64,000 nucleotides of DNA from Lycium barbarum. Its lineage: Eukaryota; Streptophyta; Magnoliopsida; Solanales; Solanaceae. Made by a program: the position numbers and the translations under genes. Where the stretch lies: assembly GCF_019175385.1 (NCBI RefSeq), contig NC_083344.1, forward strand, positions 62,992,782-63,056,781. The letters run 5' to 3'. Position 1 is the first letter of the stretch, and each line of letters begins with the position of its first letter. Under the pieces are notes generated by a model that saw only the letters and a program-made list of their open reading frames with translations, was not told the origin of the DNA and ran no database searches. Shown piece after piece: positions 36,158 through 50,400 of this stretch.

Positions 36158-36196
36158 CCTGTTTATAAATGTGGCGCGCTTCACACCATAAACAGG
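36158..36196 (-). promoter_or_regulatory. leader hairpin with GCGCGC loop, element D
   Basis: On the minus strand the lower stem CCTGTTTAT pairs perfectly with ATAAACAGG. The upper stem GGTGTG pairs with CACATT. The loop is AAGCGCGC with the palindrome GCGCGC. The change from the element A stem (CTTG/CAAG) to CCTG/CAGG keeps pairing. Confidence 0.68.
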
Positions 36197-36240
36197 ACTC
36201 TACCGGACACGACTTTGCAGACAACCCCTAGGATAGACCT

Positions 36241-36252
36241 GCTCTGATACCA
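36241..36252 (-). other. primer binding site of element D
   Basis: GCTCTGATACCA on the plus strand, the reverse of TGGTATCAGAGC, three bases from the LTR end at 36256. Confidence 0.92.
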
Positions 36253-36255
36253 CTT

Positions 36256-39184
36256 TGTCACACCCTAATATCCCTAGGGTGTGATGGGCACCCGACCCTG
36301 TATCCGGAGCCGAGCGAACCCATAGATTCTTATTATACACGTAATTTCTTCGGACTCTGAAAATCAGATAAAAGTAAAATACATATTAAGCTTTTGAAAT
36401 CTTTCTTTTATCGTTCTCAAAATTAAACAAAATCTTTAATTATATAAAATTTATTACATAACACAGAATGACATATCGGCTGATGGAGCCGCTTACAGAT
36501 TGACAACTAATACCCACGACGCTGTCTGCAAAGTCTCTAACATCAATCCAGGAATCATAACATACAAACTCTGACTCGGCAGCACTCCGGGAACAAAAGG
36601 AGCTTTACATCTCCGCGGGAACTTCATCTATAAAACTGCACATCATCTGGGTGTACCTGCGTGGCATGAAACGCAGCCCCCGAAGAAGATGGGTCAGTAC
36701 GGAAGATGTACTGAGTATGTAAAGCATGGAATACAGAAAACAGAACCATAACCGAACAGACAGTACGAAAGTAAGTACGTTTCCCAGAGTACCACAATGC
36801 TTATTTTCCATACACACATCATGTATACCGCTGTCATCTGTCAGAAGGAGTACAGAAAGTACATAGTACCAAACTGATTACTTTCCAAACACAGATAATG
36901 TCATATGTCAGAAGGGATACAGAACGTACAGACTGTCCAAACGCTGACTTTCCAACCACAGATCATGCATGTCAAAATCATGTATCACATATGCATATAA
37001 CGTGCCCCGGCCCTCCCGTGAGGGACGCGGTGAATCATATATCATGTGTACATATAACGTGCCCCGGCCCTCAGTAAGGGACGCGGTAAATCATATTTCA
37101 TGTATGCATATAACGTGCCCCGGCCCTCAGTGAGGGATGCGGTAAATCATATGTATCATGTAACGTGCCCCGGCCCTCGGTGAGGGACGCGGTAAATGAA
37201 ATCATGTATGCCAATGTCATGTATCATGTATGCCAATGTCATGTATCATGTATGCATGTAACGTGCCCCGGCCCTCTTTTGCGGGACGCGGTGAATGTGC
37301 CATCCTGGCCACCACCCCGTCATCATATCATAGTATCATCATATCATATATAACATGCCCCGGCCCGTAAGTGAGAGGGACGCGGTGAACAATGCAGAGA
37401 AGTTCGCACGAGAACATATCATGGCCCGGGCTCAGTGAAATCCAAACTGAAGCTTGCACGAACAGAGTAGTGTGAAACCATATGCACATAAATCAAGACT
37501 CGATATATACATACACATACCGATCTTTGAAGGATCATAAACATATTTCAAGTTAATCAGAATTAGTATGTGAAAGCTACAGACATTTTTACCATAGAGT
37601 TTTTACGAACGTTACAAGCAAATCGAATATCCTTTACAAACGTTGGGGACATTAAAAACTGACAAAACTCTTTCAGAACAAACTCTTTATAGTCATCTCA
37701 TTATTCGATCATGTAATAAGCTTGATCATATCAGACATACTTATATCAGAAGTGAATCAGAATCATAGACAACCTCGGGAACATATCGAACAGAGTCTCG
37801 GAATCACGGATACATATCAAACCATATGAAATAACTTATTCATTTAGTGATCATACAATAGGTTCAGCCATACGAAACATACTCATGACCAAAGAGAATA
37901 GGCATCATAAAATATTTAGAAAGATTCGACAGAATAGTCCGAACGATAGGTCATTTAGGAAAGAAATCAAATGATAATCATAGTACGTACCTTTCGGATG
38001 TTACGACGGATTATGTCAAAGAAAAACTTCTGAGATCGTTTGTACATATCAAAATATATCATAAGATTCAATGGAATAATTAAAACAACTATCATCTAGT
38101 AGTCGAAACAATAACCAAAGGTTTCTTTTAATTATCGTACGGAAATAAGTCAAATAGAGCAATACAAGAAGGTTTTGGGAATTGTGGGCCCACCTCGAGT
38201 CAAATTGAGGCGGCGTACACCAATTACGAGCTTTAGGCGTTATGGAGGCGTCTACGAAAGTTTTGGGGCATTCCGGTTTTCTTTGTGAAAGTTATGAACG
38301 TTTTATGACGCAAGACCCTTTTAGGAGTAAAAAGGTGATTAAACTTATTTTCCCAACAAAACATAATTCAATTACATTGAATGAATAAGGGTCAAGACTA
38401 GGCTCGGATTTTAAGGAGTAGAACTATCCCCGAGGCTCATATCATAGCCTATCATAACTAGGACATGCCAAAGAAAGAAAAGGTACGGCTTAACATACCT
38501 TATTCGCCTTTTACGCATGCCCAAACTCAAGTCCCGAATTCTCCAGAATCTACAATTGGTCACAATTACCAAATATTAATTATAGGCCCTTCGGAATTCA
38601 ATCTTGAATTAACATTTGTCTACAAAAAATTCGGCAGCATTTCCCCTATAAATTCAACCTCCTCGAGAGTTTAACTCGGTCAAAACATCAACAACAACAC
38701 CAACAACAATACCAACAACATCAACAATCGATTTAAAATGCATTCTAACATACATAGTCTTCTTTTCTACATAATGCAACAACTTCCACTCCAACTACGT
38801 ACATTCAAATCCATATCAGTGCTTACATATTCATTTACTAATTCAAGATCGTTCAAACATGATTCAAGAATATTTTAAACAATCTTCACAATATTCCAAC
38901 ATTTCCACCAAAACCATACTTCACCCGAAAACTCCCCCAACTTCTCTAGGAACAATTTTAATGCATTTCTTGCTTCCAAATTCATGAACTATCCCAACAA
39001 CACACATTCTAACAACATTATTCTCATAATTAAAGAAACGACACTAACATCATATTGAATTCCAAATCAGCCCATAACGATTCCAACATAAATTTAAGTT
39101 TTCAAATTCTCTTTTCCATCACAAAATACATAACCACATCAACTAACATCCTTCATAGAAATTGTTCCATCCTCCCTACACACA

Positions 39185-39233
<49 letters not shown>

Positions 39234-40029
39234 CAACCACCTTCCATCACTCACAACTTCAACTAAATTCATCAAACTTTCATTTCCAATATAGAGTCCA
39301 CAACAACCACAACTAGAATGCTACATAAAAATTAACTAATCTTGCCTACACAACACATGCACACACACGGCCACACCATACCAACCTCCACATTTTCATG
39401 AATTGTATCCATTTCTACATACTACAACATAAACAAACCCTCCATAACATATAAAAGTAGATGAATTCTTACCTTTTTCCTTCAACTTCCCACTTGACTC
39501 AGGTTGTAAGTTTGCAACAAAGAGTGATTCTCTTGCTACAACAATTATGCCACGTTGAAGAGGGCCTTCAAATTAGTAGGAATACATGAAGAAACAAATT
39601 TTTTGAACAAGATTGAAAGACTTCAAATTCTCATGGTCCTGGCCGAATGGCCTATAGTTTGCTCTTCAAGTTTTTGTTTTCTTGAATGTTCTTGAATTGT
39701 CATGAAAAATAAGAGCGGTCATCCTTTTTAATTACTTGGATTAAAATCCCCCATGGGCTTGGGCCATATACTATGGCCGGCCACTTCATGGGCCTTTTCT
39801 CTTTTTTGTTTTTAAATTTTTCCAAGCCCACTTTCTTGTGGCTAATTTTTGTAATTCATGAAACTATTTTCCAAATTTCCAATTTTGCCCTTAGCCTTCC
39901 TCAATATTTCCGCATCTATAACTCTCACAAACAACTCGTATGCTTAACAAGATCAAAGATATAAACCTTACTCTTAACTTCGCGCAATTGTCTTGAATTT
40001 TCCGAATGCGCGAAATGCGGGATATAACA
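36256..40029 (-). repeat. 5' LTR of element D
   Basis: A 3774-bp copy nearly identical to 30709-34473. It contains the hairpin motif (36653-36725), tandem repeats (about 37000-37310), the 51-nt exon-like segment (38499-38549) and the microsatellite (39178-39233). It is flanked on the right by D internal sequence instead of a target duplication. Confidence 0.92.
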
Positions 40030-41117
40030 TCCTCCCCCCCTTTAAAACATTCGTCCTCGAATGTTAAACTAGCCTTATCGGGACTTATGAACATTTTGGG
40101 GGGAGTTTCTTTTTATGGTTATCATATACAATTCATTCATTCACAAACATAGCCAAATAAGGAATTTTTAGTACCTGTGGGTATGGGAAATAGGTGGGTT
40201 ATTCCTTCTTCGTCTCCTCTTCAATTCCTTCCTATTATTGTTCTGTCATAATACTTTAACGGATGCCACATCTTTATTACGCAATCTCCTCACCTAACGA
40301 TGCGTTATTTCTTGCTTTCAAAATTTCCAATCCGCCAATCATAGGTACTTTTATTACCATAATCATCACCATCCGAAATATCCCTTGAGTCCTATCATTT
40401 TCTCCATTATTCTTTGTAAACTTAGCTTGTGAGCATTTTCTTGCTCTTCTTATTACTCTTGGTATGCCGATATGTTTCGAACTCTAACTCGAGCTAATAA
40501 ATTTCCTTTCTTAACACTTGAAGATGTTGTGATTCCTTTCTAATATAATATGGTCTCTCCCCCCCTTTATAAGGGGCTCCTCATGTGCCAACAGTCCTTT
40601 TGTGAAATCTTCGTTTATACCCTTACTCTTCATCTTTCTTTCCAACTCTACGCACAATATATCAAAACTTCTGAACATATGTACATTATCATTCTTATCA
40701 GTATTTCCATACCCCTCCATCCACTATTGATCTTTTCACTCATTTGGCTCACTTACTTATGAATCTTCTTAACCATGTTCTTGTGTTGCAACTGCACATT
40801 TATTTCTTTATATACCTTTCGAGAGTCTAATTCTCCTAACATTGTCACAAAGCTTTATCATTCCTTTCCTTACCTGGAGTTCGGTGTCCTTGTTCAATTG
40901 GTGCCTTCCATACCGGAGCACCGGTCGCTGGGAATCACGTGTCCACTGATACAATCACAGATGAGATATCATACTCATTCATATATACACACATACAATT
41001 ATTATCAACTAGCCCACAAAATACTTCCATACGCTATTCAAGCCTATCCAAATTCCAGGGCCGTGATGTACTTTCTGTCTCTTCTCTAGTCTAACCTATC
41101 GCGTGCTATGTGGCCTT
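40030..41117 (-). mobile_element. second, partial internal region of a D element
   Basis: Repeats 34474-35560 almost base for base: polypurine tract, stem-loop (40046-40065) and the same non-coding sequence. It stops at GGCCTTTCA, before the 5S-like part, and changes directly into the C2/C3 flank. It must have belonged to another D copy upstream. Confidence 0.88.
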
Positions 41118-41160
41118 TCACACAATATGTATACGCTGCCCAATAATACTTCAACCTATA
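41118..41160. repeat. 43-bp copy of the C2 5' flank
   Basis: Identical to 19737-19779, including the CTATA just before the LTR. It implies that the insertion site was duplicated or that two haplotypes were joined. Confidence 0.9.
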
Positions 41161-44100
41161 TGTTATATCCCGCACTTTTGTACATTCGGATAATTCAAGA
41201 TAATCGCGGGAAGTTAAGGACGAGGTTATGCTTTGATTTTTGTTTAGCACACAAGTTGTTCATGAAAGTTTTTGAAGTAGAAATATTAAGGAAGGCTAGG
41301 GGTAAAACGGGAAATTCAAGAGGTGGACTCATAGAAATACGGAGGAAGGCTAAGGGAAAATTTGGAATTTGGAAAATTATTTTTCATGAATTGCAAGACA
41401 AAAAAAAAAGTTGGGCTTGGATAATTTGGGGCCAAATGGTCGGCCAAGGAAGAAGTGGGCCAAGGCCCACATGAACTTAAAATAAATAATACAAAGAGGA
41501 CCAATTCATGTATTCATCTTATCACTTGGAACATTCAAGAAATTAGGAGAAGAAAAAAAAAGAAGACAACAACATAAGGCCATTCGGCCATACTTGGGAA
41601 AAGAAGAACCTTGAGAAAAATTGTCCAAAAATTATTTTCCTACTAATTGGAAGGTCCCTAGCAAAGTGAAGTACTTGTTGGAGCAAGAGAAACATCTATT
41701 CTTGCAAGAAACAACTTTAGCCAAGAGAGAAGTTGAAGGAAAATGTAAGATTTAATCTTTTTTTTATATTTTATGGATGGTTGTGTATGTTGTAGTAGGT
41801 GTGAATGGGTGAAATTCATGAAAATATGGACATATAGTTGTGGCCGTGTGTATATAGTTGTGGCCGTGTATGTTGTGTAGAATTAAGGGGCCTATTTTAC
41901 TTAGTATTTTGGTTGTTGTTGTTATGGATTCCATGTTGGTAATGAGAGTTTAATGATCCTAGTGAAGTTGTAATGGTTGGAGACTTGTTTTAGAAGTTAA
42001 TGTGAATTGAATATAGTGTTCATGTAATTATGGAAGATAATGTTGTTAGTGTGAATTGTTGGTGTAATTCGTGAAGTTGAAAGAAAGAAATGTGTTGTCA
42101 TTGTTCTTGTTGAGTTTGGAAGATTTCAGGTGGTATGTTGGTTTGGCCGTTTGAAATGTCGAGCGGATTGTTTGAAGCGTTCTTGAATATTCTTCGAATG
42201 GTTTCAGATTAGTACTTGAATATGTAAGCAAATATGAATTGAACTTAAGTGAAATGTCGTTGAAGTTTGTAGAAAGAATGTCGTTAACGTTGAAATGCAT
42301 TTTGAATTGATTGTTGATATTGTTAGAGTGACTATTGGTATTGTTGTCGATGATTTGGCCGAGTTAAATTCTCGGATTTGTTGTTAATGATTTGGCCGAG
42401 TTGAATTCTCGGGGTTGTTGAATTTACAGAGGAAATGCTGCCGAAATTTCTGTAAATAAAGTCTTGATTTGGAAGTGGACTCCTAAGTGTTTATGGCTAA
42501 TGTTTGGTATGTACGAATGTTGTTGTAGATCTTGCGAGCCAAAGACTCAAATTTGGATTAGCGTAGAAAGCGGGCAAGGTATGTAAGGCTTTCCCTTTCT
42601 TTCTTCTGGCATGATCTTTATGAACAAGTAAATGATTTATATGTATGATTCCAAAGATATTCCTAATCTTAGAGCCACTAGGATGGCTAATATTTTTGAT
42701 CTCCATAAGTCACTTCATATGGTTCCGATACGTATCCATGATTCCGAAGCTCTATTGATAAGTTTCTGAGTTTGTCTACGATTCTTATTGGCCTACCGAT
42801 ATGAGTATATTTAGCATGGTTGAGATTATAGCATAATTGGATAATGAGCCAAGTATAAGAGTTCATATTCTTAAAATGATTCTGTAAGTATTAATGTTTC
42901 TAACTTTTGCATGCAGTCTTGGATCGGGCCGAACGTTCCTCGGCAGTAATATATTATATTTACGGATCGGGCTGCACGTTTCGCAGCAACACACTGTATG
43001 ATGTTCTATGAGTATGCATGCATGAATCTGTTATATGTATATATGATATATGGCGTCGGTATATTGATTTGATCCATAACGGTATTCGAAAGATAATCGA
43101 TATGACTAAAGCCTTGATTTTTCAAATGCTAGCACGTCCGACTATTCCATCGAGTCATTGATATACTTGATATGTACATATGATTCTAAAAGTTATATTT
43201 GATTTGATCTATACGATATCCGAAGGATACTTGATAGGATTATTGCTTCGGTTTTCCAAAAATGGCTTCCGAAATGCTCGTAGAAGGTTCTGTACTTCAA
43301 ACGTCCGTAACTTTCTCATACTAAGCCGAATTGACCCGAAACTTGTTTCTGAGCCTTCAGGAGTCGGTAAGTATACTTGTCTATCGAGTCTTGAATTATG
43401 TGCATGTGGTTTCGCATTATTCTGTTCGTACAAGCCTCAATTTGGATTTCACTGAGCCCGGGCCAGGATATGTTCTCGTGCGTACTCCTCTGCATTGTTC
43501 ACCGCGTCCCTCTCACTTGCGGACCGGGGCACGTTATATATGATATGTTGACATGATGATATGATGACGGGGTGGTGGCCAGGATGGCATATGATGACTC
43601 TATTCACCGCGTTCCGCAAAAGAGGGTCGGGGCACGTTACATGCATATATGATACATGATATTGACATACATGATATATGATTCACCGCGTCCCTCACCG
43701 AGGGCCGGGGCACGTTATATGCATACATGATATATGATTCACCGCGTCCCTCACTGATGGCCGGGGAACGTTATATGTTTACATGATATATGATTTACCG
43801 CGTCCCTCACGGGAGGGCCGGGGCACGTTATATGCTTACATGATATATGATTTACCGCGTCCCTCACGGGAGGGCCGGGGCATGTTATATGCATATATGA
43901 TATATGATTCTGTCATGCATGATCCGTGTCTGGAAAGTGAGCTCTTTTGGCACTCTGGAAGATTCACTTATTTTCTGTACTTTTTCTGACATACGACATC
44001 GGTATACATGATTTGTGTCTGGAAGGTAGACATCTTGGTATTCTGGATGGTGTACCTAGTTCTGTACTGTTATTCCGGTTATGATTCTGTTTTTTGTAAA

Positions 44101-44715
44101 TCATGCCTTACATACTCAGTAAATATTCCGTACTGACCCCCTTTCTTCGGGGGCTGCGCTTCATGCCCGCAGGTACAAACGCTTATTGTGGTGATCCGCC
44201 AGCCTAGGGCACCCATTCTGCTACTTGGGAGTGCTCCTTTGATCCGGAGCCCACACTTTTGGTACAGATCTTTCCGTTGTACATATTTATGTATATATGA
44301 CTATTCAGGGGTACGGTGGGGCCCTGTCTCGTCATATGATTCTGTTATCTTTGTTAAAGGCCTGTAGACATGTATGTGGGTCATGGGTCGTCATGGTTCG
44401 GTTATGTCTGTGATTTGCGTCTACGCGGACCTAATTGGGTCTACGCGGACCTATTTGCTATGATAGCCTTAACGGCTTGTACGTATGTGTACATATATGT
44501 ACGTGTTTTGGTTGATATGTTCCACGACAGCCTTGGCGGCTACTATCTGATATGTACGTTACAGGTGACCGCTTAAGACGATGTTTGTTCTCAGCATCTG
44601 TATAAACTAATATATGTCGGATATGAAATAGTTATGGGTATGTCGATTTGGTAAGTACGTGCGTATAGTGTCCAGCTCGGGCACTAGTCACGGCCCACGG
44701 GGTTGGGTCGTGACA
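41161..44715 (+). mobile_element. LTR C3 (solo LTR with CTATA on both sides)
   Basis: A 3555-bp LTR from TGTTATATCCCG to GTCGTGACA, flanked by CTATA at 41156-41160 and 44716-44720. It is nearly identical to the C2 LTR, including the 50-nt exon-like segment (42529-42578), tandem repeats (about 43500-43890) and hairpin motif (44106-44176). It can be read as a solo LTR, or as the 3' LTR of C2, since CTATA also precedes C2 at 19775-19779. Confidence 0.88.
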
Positions 44716-44720
44716 CTATA

Positions 44721-46996
44721 TTAAGACACCAACAACTACGGTTAAGCTACGGGGAGATTCAAAACGTATTCTAACGTTAGTAACTCCTTTCTAGATGTTT
44801 AGACGACGTTTTCTCTTGTATCCAAACCAACTACGTACAACCAATCCAACATCAATAATTATATGTTCAACAGCAATCCAGACAGCCCACACAATATTCC
44901 AAACAACCCACATTCACAACATGCAATAACGATTCACATACGGCTACTACATTCTCAAGTTATTCCTAATAGTTCGTAGCCTTGACGTTTGCATGTAACA
45001 ACTTTATAACAGCCCATCCAACATACAACACAATGCATAATCTTAATTATCATTAATCTTCCAAGCTCAATAAGAATAACAACAATGTGTCGTAACAGCC
45101 CGCATGCGATTTCAAATCAATCCATACCTTACAACATTCGATAATAGTTTACATGCGGTTATGACACCTCTATTTTATTCTCATTAGTCTATAGTCGTAA
45201 TACTTCATCAAAATGATCCTATAAAATCCCAACCACTATGACAACATGATGTATATTCTTAAATATAATTAGTTTTTCCAACTTAGCCAAAACAACACGT
45301 CCAAAACAGTCCCTAACCAACAACATAACAATGTTCGGAATTCTTGCAAACGTTTACGAACATACTAAGCAAACCACATATGATTCTTACACATTATTTC
45401 ATGTCTTCTTTTCATATAATTTCAGTAAGTTATGACAAGCAATCACATGACAACTACATCATCAATTCATACGCAACTAAGCTACATCGTCATCTCTATA
45501 ATCCTTACAACAACTCACAAACGACTTTAGTTCCAACTCCAACCATTAAACACCTTTATTTCCATCATAAAATTCATGACAATAACAATCAAAATATCAA
45601 GTAAAATCAGTTCGCTAACTTCCACCCAAAACAGTCCACTACATGGCTTAACCATGCTTCAACATCACACACATAAAATCATGGATTCAACTATTTTCAT
45701 ACTAACACAACTTCACCTTTAACCTTCCAATTCCTTTCATTCTTTTTACCATTCAATCTATGATAGCATCATCCATAATTACTAAATAAAATCAGTCCAC
45801 CATGGCCACTAAAATAGTCCCTACGGCCACATTAACATTCCAACACCAACATTCATGATCTTATGCATGCAATTCATGTTCATCAAATTACAACCATACT
45901 TCAACATCAACATATATAAGTTCATGTCTACTATCATGTTCCAACATCAACACACATCATTTCATGCATGAAACTTATATTCACACATCTACATCACCCT
46001 TAACACATGTAAAAGAAAGTTCGATCTTACCTTGACAATCCGACTTCTCAAATTGGCTAGAGTTTGTGAATTGAAATGATAATGGTTCTTGTTGCTCCAA
46101 TGACTATCTTAACGTTTCTAGGGACCTTCTAAAGGGTTGAAATTCTTGAAGAAATTATTTTTTGATCAACACACAAAGAGCTCCAAAATCAGCCCTTTGG
46201 CCGTGAGCCTTCTCTCTCCCTCTCTGGGGTTTTCTAGTTTTCTTTCTTTGTGTTGTGAAGTTGAAATGAATTGTAATGGCTGATTCCTTAGTCATTATTT
46301 GGTCAAATTATGATGCCTACAAGTTGGACACATGCTCCACTCATGACATTGAGTCACTCAATTAACTTTACACTAAAATTTTATTCCTTCCCTCTCCTAC
46401 TTTCGGCTAGTTGGCCGAATGTCCCCCTTTCTTCTCCTTTTCTTTCAATTGTTTACAAGACAATTGCATGTGTAGTGGATGATTCATACACTAACCTTTT
46501 TCCATTGTAATCATACAAGATGAATGGTCAATATTTAACTATGCAATGATTCCTCCACCATGTTATGCCTTCATAAAATAATGCATGCCTTCATAAAATA
46601 ATGCATGCTTCACACTTTTTCTCCCCAATTTTTCAGCCACTTGGCCGAACACTACATTGCTTCTTCTTCCAATTTGGTTGTCCACAATATAATGAAAATG
46701 TAGTGGATGAATCAACATTTAAATGCATATTTGTATGTCTTCCATAATAACCTTATTTTAGATGACTTTGAGTCATCTTTTGGACCTTGCACGTTACATG
46801 TTCATCTTGACTCATTGTTGCTACTAATTTTTACTTAACACCACAACTAAGTAGCTCCTAATCTCCAATAACATTTTTTTATACTAAGTAAAATTTATAA
46901 CCGATTAGTTCTAGTTTAGAAATTAAAAATCTGAGATTTCTATCTCACATCGATTCCTTTGCGAATAACTCGACGTATAAAATACGGGGTTTAACA
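44721..46996 (-). repeat. antisense LTR F, right part
   Basis: It ends in GGGGTTTAACA, the reverse of an LTR start TGTTAAACCCC. Near 46030 it has TCTTACCTTGAC, the reverse of a donor-like GTCAAG|GTAAGA, as in other LTRs. With 19634-19779 it would form one LTR split by the C2-to-C3 insertion. A 20-bp tandem copy of the type CTTCATAAAATAATGCATGC lies at about 46566-46607. No gene is seen. Confidence 0.65.
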
Positions 46997-47455
46997 TATT
47001 GCATTATGACTTTATTGAGATATTATGATGATTGGATTGTGATGACTCAGTTATGATGATAGGTTGTGATGATTCTATTGTGGTGATTGGATTGGATCGA
47101 ATACATTCGGACTTGACAGATATGGGTTTAAATGCTTTACGTAGGCGATGATGGATATCTAGTTGTGATTATATTATATTGTCTTATACTTGCTAGATTC
47201 CTAGTTTATCTGCTTTATCTTTTGAATTGTGTTAATTATACTTAGTCGGCCGATGATGCCTACCAGTACTATTGTTTGCACTGACCTGCACTTGCTGTAT
47301 TCTTTTATGAATGCAGAGTACCAGGTCGGATCTACTTCTCTGAACTGTGGCTGAGCGACTCTTCAGCTTCCACTTGAGTTTTCAGGGTGAGCATGGCGTC
47401 CGCTGACCTTGAAAACTTTCCTATTCCATGTCTTACTTTTATTCCAGAGACATAG
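46997..47455 (+). repeat. LTR G, left part
   Basis: Plus-strand LTR-like sequence ending with CATAG (47451-47455), where solo LTR H inserted. It resumes at 50672. Its left end is not clear because it abuts LTR F. It belongs to a family not otherwise seen in the window. Confidence 0.5.
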
Positions 47456-50400
47456 TGTCACGACCCAACCCCGTGGGCCGCGACTGGTATCCTAACTGGA
47501 TACCCGTACGTACTTACCTAACAGAGTTGGCGTACCAAACAGATAATCCATATTAGACATACACTGATTCAAACTGATATAAATACAACACACGGAAATA
47601 TACGAACGCATAAACACACTTAGACTTACACATAAGCCGTTGAGGCTATCATAGCAGACAGAATCGTAAACTCGTACATACCTACCTGTACAGTAACAAC
47701 CCATACCCCACATACATGTCTACAGGCCTCTAACGGATATAACAGAATCAGATGGAGGGACAGGGCCCCGCCGTACCCCAAGTTACCATATATACAGAGT
47801 GAGTAAATAACAGAAGATATATATACCAAAAGTACACGCTCCGGGCCAAAGGAGCACTCCAAGCAGCAGAATAGAAGTCCTAAACTGGTGGCGTATCGCG
47901 CGGTGCGTCTGTACCTGCGGGCATGTAGCGCAGCCCCCGAAGAACAGGGGTCAGTACGGAAAATGTACCGAGTATGTAAAGCGGAAATGTAACAAATATA
48001 ATCATAGTCCGAACCAGAAGTACAGAAATATAGCGGACAGAATCGAACCCGAGGTTGAAACAGAAATACAGAGTACACGGACAGAACCACAATATGTATC
48101 ATAAGTACGGGGTGTAGCAGACAGAGTCGTAATCTGAATCAGAGGTACAGAAGTGTGGCAGACTAAATCCGAATCAGACGTACGGAAGTGCAGCAGACAG
48201 AATCAGTATCCGAATCAGACTTTCAGGAGTGCAACAGACAGAATCATAGTCCAGATCATATGTACAGATGTATATCAGACAGAATCATGCAGAATCATAA
48301 GCATATACAGATACAAATAGCACACATATCAGATCCCAGCCTTCTAGTGAGGGACGCGGTAACAGATCCCGACCCTCTTAGTACGGGACGCGGTGAACAG
48401 ACAGATCAGATCATATGCCGTCCTGGCCGCCATCCCCATACCATCACATCATCAGATCACATACAGCTGTAAACAGATCCCGGCCCGCACACCGAGGGAC
48501 GCGGTGAACAATGCAGTGGAATGTGCACGAATAACAGAACCTGGCCCAGGCGTAGTGAAGGAAGCATTGAGACATCCACGAACAGATTGATGAGAGACCA
48601 TACACATACAAATCATTATTCAGACTCAATGAAACGGAAGTAGATCAGACGGTGGGTCAAATCAGAGTAATCGGACAATATTCATAAGATACGCATATAT
48701 GCCATTTGGGATGGCACGACAGATTGCATTGGAATAAAATGTCCAGAACCGCTCCAGACGTCAGAATAGATTATAAGGCTCATAACTATAGTCATAACAC
48801 TTGTCGTATAGCAGACAGAACAATAACCAAAAGTTACCTGTGAGCTTCGGACAGAAATGAGTTAATTAGAGCCGTACATAAAGTATCAGCACTTTTATGG
48901 GCCCACCTTGGGCCGAACCGAGATGGCATACGTAAATTATGGATCATAAGTCTTATGTAGTCATTCGTGAGAGTTCTAGGGCATTTCAACTTAATTTGTG
49001 AAAGTTACATACATATAGGTTATTTTGCCGACGAAATATTAAGAGACCAATTCAATCTTATTGAATGAAATGGAGCCAATTTCAATCTCGGATTTCTAGG
49101 AATAGGGTCATATCTAAGGCTCGCGTCCGAGCCTATTATGTTTGGAACATGCCAAAGAATGAAGGGAAAGACTTTACATACCTTAGCTGCGCCTTACGCT
49201 CGCTCAAATTCGATTCCCGTTTCGCCCAAAATCTACAAATGGTCATGTTTACCAATTAGAAATTTCAAGCCTTTAGAACTTGAATCTTAGCTTATACTTT
49301 TCTACAAAAATTTGGGCAGCATCTCCCCTACACATATAGCATTCCCGAGACTTAGCGCGGCCCAATATATCAATAACAACAACCCAACAAACCAACAACA
49401 TCAACAATTATCATATAAAACACAATATAACGTAACTAGTCATCTTTTCAACATAATGTCATAGCCTTCATTCCAACTTCGTATTTTCAAATCGATATCG
49501 ACATTCTCGTATTCATTACTAATCAAGATCATTACAACACAATTCGGAAGCATTTCATATCATTTCCACAAAATATTCACAAGATATACAAAATATACAA
49601 ACTTTCCACCAAAACCATAATCCACCTAAACTTCCAATCTTCAACATAAACATCCATAACATATTCTTATCTTCCAATTTCATTTACAACCACAACAATT
49701 TGCACCTTACAACTTCATTCTCATAATTACATAAAATATAATAAAATCACCTACTTTCCGACAACGTCTTAACAACAATTTTCTCATTTTCATCACAAAA
49801 CTACAACATAATTAACATAGTAAATACAACAAATCCATTTCCATTTCAATCCCTACACCTCACGGCCATATTCCTATATTTCCAACTTCCACCAAATTCA
49901 TTTAACTTTCATTTCCAATATAAATTCTACCATAACCACAACTAGAATACAACACAAAAATTCAACTCATCATACCTATACATTAACACACACACACGGC
50001 CACCCTCATATAAACACACACTTTGCAAACTTCCATATTTTCATAAATTCTACTCATTTCTACATACTACAACATAAACCAAACTTCATAACATAAGAAA
50101 AATGAATTGATTCTTACCTTTTCTTCAAGTTCTTCACTTGCCACCAAAGTCACCTTTTTGCCAAAATAATTATATCATCTTGAAGAGAATCTTGCACTTA
50201 GTAGTAATTCCAAAAGAGATGGATTTTTGAACCAAAGAATTGAGCTCCAAGAATTTTTTTTCTTTTTCCTTTCTTTTTCTCTCACTAGGCCGTGAGCCTT
50301 CTTTTCTTGCTTTCCTCTTCTTTCTTTTTTTCTCTTGAATGTTCTAGTTGGTAAAAGATGAATCATAATGGTCATCTCTTATATTGACCAAGATTTAATT

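Larger units (their letters stand above)
30709..40029 (-). mobile_element. coding-less LTR element D (LARD-like), antisense, inserted in A3 gag
   Basis: Read on the minus strand: 5' LTR 40029-36256, primer site 36252-36241, internal 36255-34474 (only 1.78 kb), polypurine tract at 34487-34474, 3' LTR 34473-30709. No gag or pol homology is visible inside, so it must depend on proteins from relatives. The LTR start (TGTTATATCCCGC) resembles family C. The left flank AGCTG (30704-30708) is the expected target duplication, but the right side is not A3. Instead a second copy of the D internal region starts at 40030, showing a tandem or recombined structure. Confidence 0.88.

Noticed and set aside
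35982..36240. A gag gene in element D (minus-strand 80-residue frame at 35982-36224)
   Set aside because: No similarity to the gag motifs seen in A, C and E; it begins in the leader itself and is likely chance.
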